The translations under genes and the position numbers were made by a program. Source: Pseudomonadota bacterium (GTDB taxonomy: Bacteria > Bdellovibrionota > Bdellovibrionia > Bdellovibrionales > JAEYZS01). From it: DNA of 17,634 bases. Location: contig JAEYZS010000208.1 of the NCBI GenBank assembly GCA_023427925.1, positions 1 through 17,634 on the forward strand, written 5' to 3'. The notes under the pieces are model-generated. The model did not search any database, had not been told where the DNA came from, and worked only from the letters and a program-made list of their open reading frames with translations. Shown here piece after piece: positions 16,801-17,634 of the stretch; the stretch's first letter is position 1; each line of letters starts with the position of its first letter.

Positions 16801-17634
16801 TGCTTGAACTTGTTACTTGATCATATGTCTTTTGACACTCGCTCAATGCTTTGGCTTGAGCTTTATCATCGAACTCGTCGACATTAATAAGATCAATAGC
16901 GCAATTTTTTGTCATAGAGATGACATCATGAGAAATTGCTGAAGCCATAGAACCAATACCCATTCCAAAGAAAGGAAGGACCTTCGCTAAAACTTTATTG
17001 CTGACATGAGGTGAGACGAGATTTGTAAACATTCTGTTTCCGACCATGAAAGCAAGGAAGCTGAGTTGTCCGGCCGGTGAAGTTGTTTCGTGTAAAAATT
17101 TTTCGAGTGCCGCAGGGTCATTCCTATATCTAATACTTAAGTTGATAAGCGTGTTTACATATATTCCAATATAAAAAGTAAGAGCTTCAACAGGGAATGA
17201 TACGACCGCATGTGACCCTGCTTCTCCGAGCGTATGAGTGATAGTTTTGTTAACCATGAGAGGCGAAAACTTTTTTAATACTTCGGGTTGGACCTTATAT
17301 CTCAACAACAAAGCTTCCTTTTGTTCGCGACTTTTTAGCTTTAAATCTACGTAACCATTTTTAGCTTTCGAAGCTTCAAAGATCATCTCGGGAAACATTT
17401 CACTATAACGTTTCGCCTCTTCTGCCGTAACTTTTAAGATAACCTTTGAGTCGTCAGTCGGATAATAAAATCCATTTCTTGTTTGAGCCGCCCGGTGGTC
17501 TATTTGAGCTATGAGCTCAGCAAGCTGTCTAAGTTGCACACCTTCGGTAGTATTGGAATTAGAACTTGTTTGCGCCTCAGGTTTTATTAGATTGAGTAGC
17601 TCTTCAGAACTAAGTCTATGAGTGGGGATATTTG
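13805..17634 (-). CDS. Very large membrane protein of unknown function, N-terminus outside the window
   Basis: At least 1275 residues are visible. The frame stays open to the right edge (upstream residues include IPTHRLSSEELLNLIKPEAQ), so the GTG at 17539 is not the start. After a polar N-terminal part come Gly/Ala-rich hydrophobic segments, encoded at about 17215-17130, 17070-17015, 16990-16920, 16790-16700 and 16460-16400. The last is VGWKIGVGIVIFLQWDEWVRPYSFRFEQ in outline. The remaining 850 residues are hydrophilic and mainly helical, with clusters of Lys/Glu and a final MGGGR. Cysteines come in spaced pairs (NCAIDL...SEC, SICETH...QDCDPH, and two further on), which hints at disulfides in an exported domain. 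No enzyme motif or known family is recognised. The 219-residue exported protein follows on the same strand. Confidence 0.8.
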   Translation of the reverse strand, partial: NIPTHRLSSEELLNLIKPEAQTSSNSNTTEGVQLRQLAELIAQIDHRAAQTRNGFYYPTDDSKVILKVTAEEAKRYSEMFPEMIFEASKAKNGYVDLKLKSREQKEALLLRYKVQPEVLKKFSPLMVNKTITHTLGEAGSHAVVSFPVEALTFYIGIYVNTLINLSIRYRNDPAALEKFLHETTSPAGQLSFLAFMVGNRMFTNLVSPHVSNKVLAKVLPFFGMGIGSMASAISHDVISMTKNCAIDLINVDEFDDKAQAKALSECQKTYDQVTSSSNMHNHIASFMNIIVAGAGAGASSQLITVASVLGAKGTKSAVQNAALSTGNRALISAGNILEGIAIEFNTVSQEMKAYSIANKNILKNGRMTMSARIAKWFGYIPGKEGNLTRVAFNVGRVGWKIGVGIVIFLQWDEWVRPYSFRFEQKLMGSGAELGMNRSRYNIQLDHLKNNNWSESICETHAAIKAKTRYKTFYTENPQDCDPHERLTTIKEQSTLWKDALLYKFMGSYSNWISYVDIYQAEWTITQKFYNLLAQYIYTAKANNFDPKKSTSFNPLLHDDGLYGVKFSERVNFEKATLTDDFGELTYDGMNKLRAQRVIDLLPKIGLKLREIRSEKFEHKDWKGVDETLVKIAQNITDYLVQSESQKLKDKGSILSFLRGQQNLNRREALKKLAKDHFSKKKLEDVDLPANNNYSQLVDTIDLINSNYENFTKAYRHTKKATSSRDRSSFEAERLLSLYKKAILFKEIRGFLGTPVPAARGEALVLAFDEEIKNSYPQETLKKLLGKSTSPASVLIEKAVCGNYFIKNALIQTDDMRNSIIDESWGKNAHFVIPRLVQHKPEAFCNNKAKVLYPTRSSESKSTALDYLMKNVSPAVATETGVDFSETWATFIDPRLEEVYENFSQSYHELLLKDFVPAFAGKDSMNYITKQPLDAYKYIKAQKSTRIANVSTHVIQNYVQEMDDYLRIIEDSFDLSLRTDAAIKNASNATPRQKELHLNALKNRQQRFKTVINHFRTSFMKVLLSFTNAKMDSAVPVATGESTRKDPYDLSVIRDYASMLYSYFTLLKNVGLVDGMKIEQESNYVEALGEDVTVVTASLSRNPVAEGMLLDYTALKMNKQIDNFIKEVGANEDVPKALLAAQALQEITASHFGQSMIRRIESDPSVRHHFEDIKSLLESENLTNHPYGKDRNMSLPVKSETGKVYQPPATLRYAHTGQLNSQFLGIAGAARGLDLLMEELFFNINILMAADLDSAYRNIERSQLDKFKSRTMGGGR

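Noticed and set aside
17537..17539. GTG as start of the large membrane protein
   Set aside because: The frame continues without a stop to the window edge, with ordinary protein-like sequence and no ribosome binding site before the GTG.

Overview
The window looks like the chromosome of a moderately AT-rich Gram-negative bacterium. Three things point to a double membrane: a lipoprotein, several exported proteins with Sec-type signal peptides, and a Gram-negative style MreB with an amphipathic N-terminus. The mix of a large unrecognised membrane protein, many lineage-specific exported proteins and a truncated prenyl synthase resembles the Bdellovibrionota (Bdellovibrio or Pseudobdellovibrio relatives). 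That assignment is inference from style only. No mobile element, CRISPR array, tRNA or rRNA is visible, and the genes are tightly packed.

Layout. (1) 1-3601, plus strand: a tight cluster of a partial polyprenyl synthase (ispA-like), tlyA (S4-domain rRNA 2'-O-methyltransferase), a patatin-like lipoprotein without its catalytic residues, and pepP (Xaa-Pro aminopeptidase). (2) 3598-4356, minus: a HAD phosphatase whose stop codon overlaps the pepP stop. It is divergent, across only 23 bp, from a plus-strand group: a GNAT-like protein, glpD, and an exported protein of unknown function. (3) 7142-7606, minus: an SCP2-like lipid-binding protein whose 3' third lies antisense to the end of the exported protein gene. 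(4) 7805-12312, plus: mreB followed by a sigma-region-4-like protein, an anti-sigma-like single-pass membrane protein and a sensor histidine kinase. Spacings are 3 bp and overlaps of 8 and 14 bp, so this is probably one operon behind a sigma70-type promoter at about 7738. mreC, mreD and a response regulator are absent. (5) 12411-12875: a small charged exported protein, apparently read from a leaderless mRNA. (6) 12954-17634, minus: a 219-residue exported protein and a very large membrane protein that runs off the right edge. A bidirectional terminator at 12902-12932 separates (5) and (6).

The strongest candidate for an undescribed system is region (4). It joins the cell-shape cytoskeleton gene to a degenerate sigma/anti-sigma-like pair and a membrane histidine kinase, which suggests envelope or shape sensing. 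The other points of note are the catalytically dead patatin lipoprotein beside tlyA, the two-strand coding overlap at 7142-7302, and the unrecognised large membrane protein with its exported neighbour.
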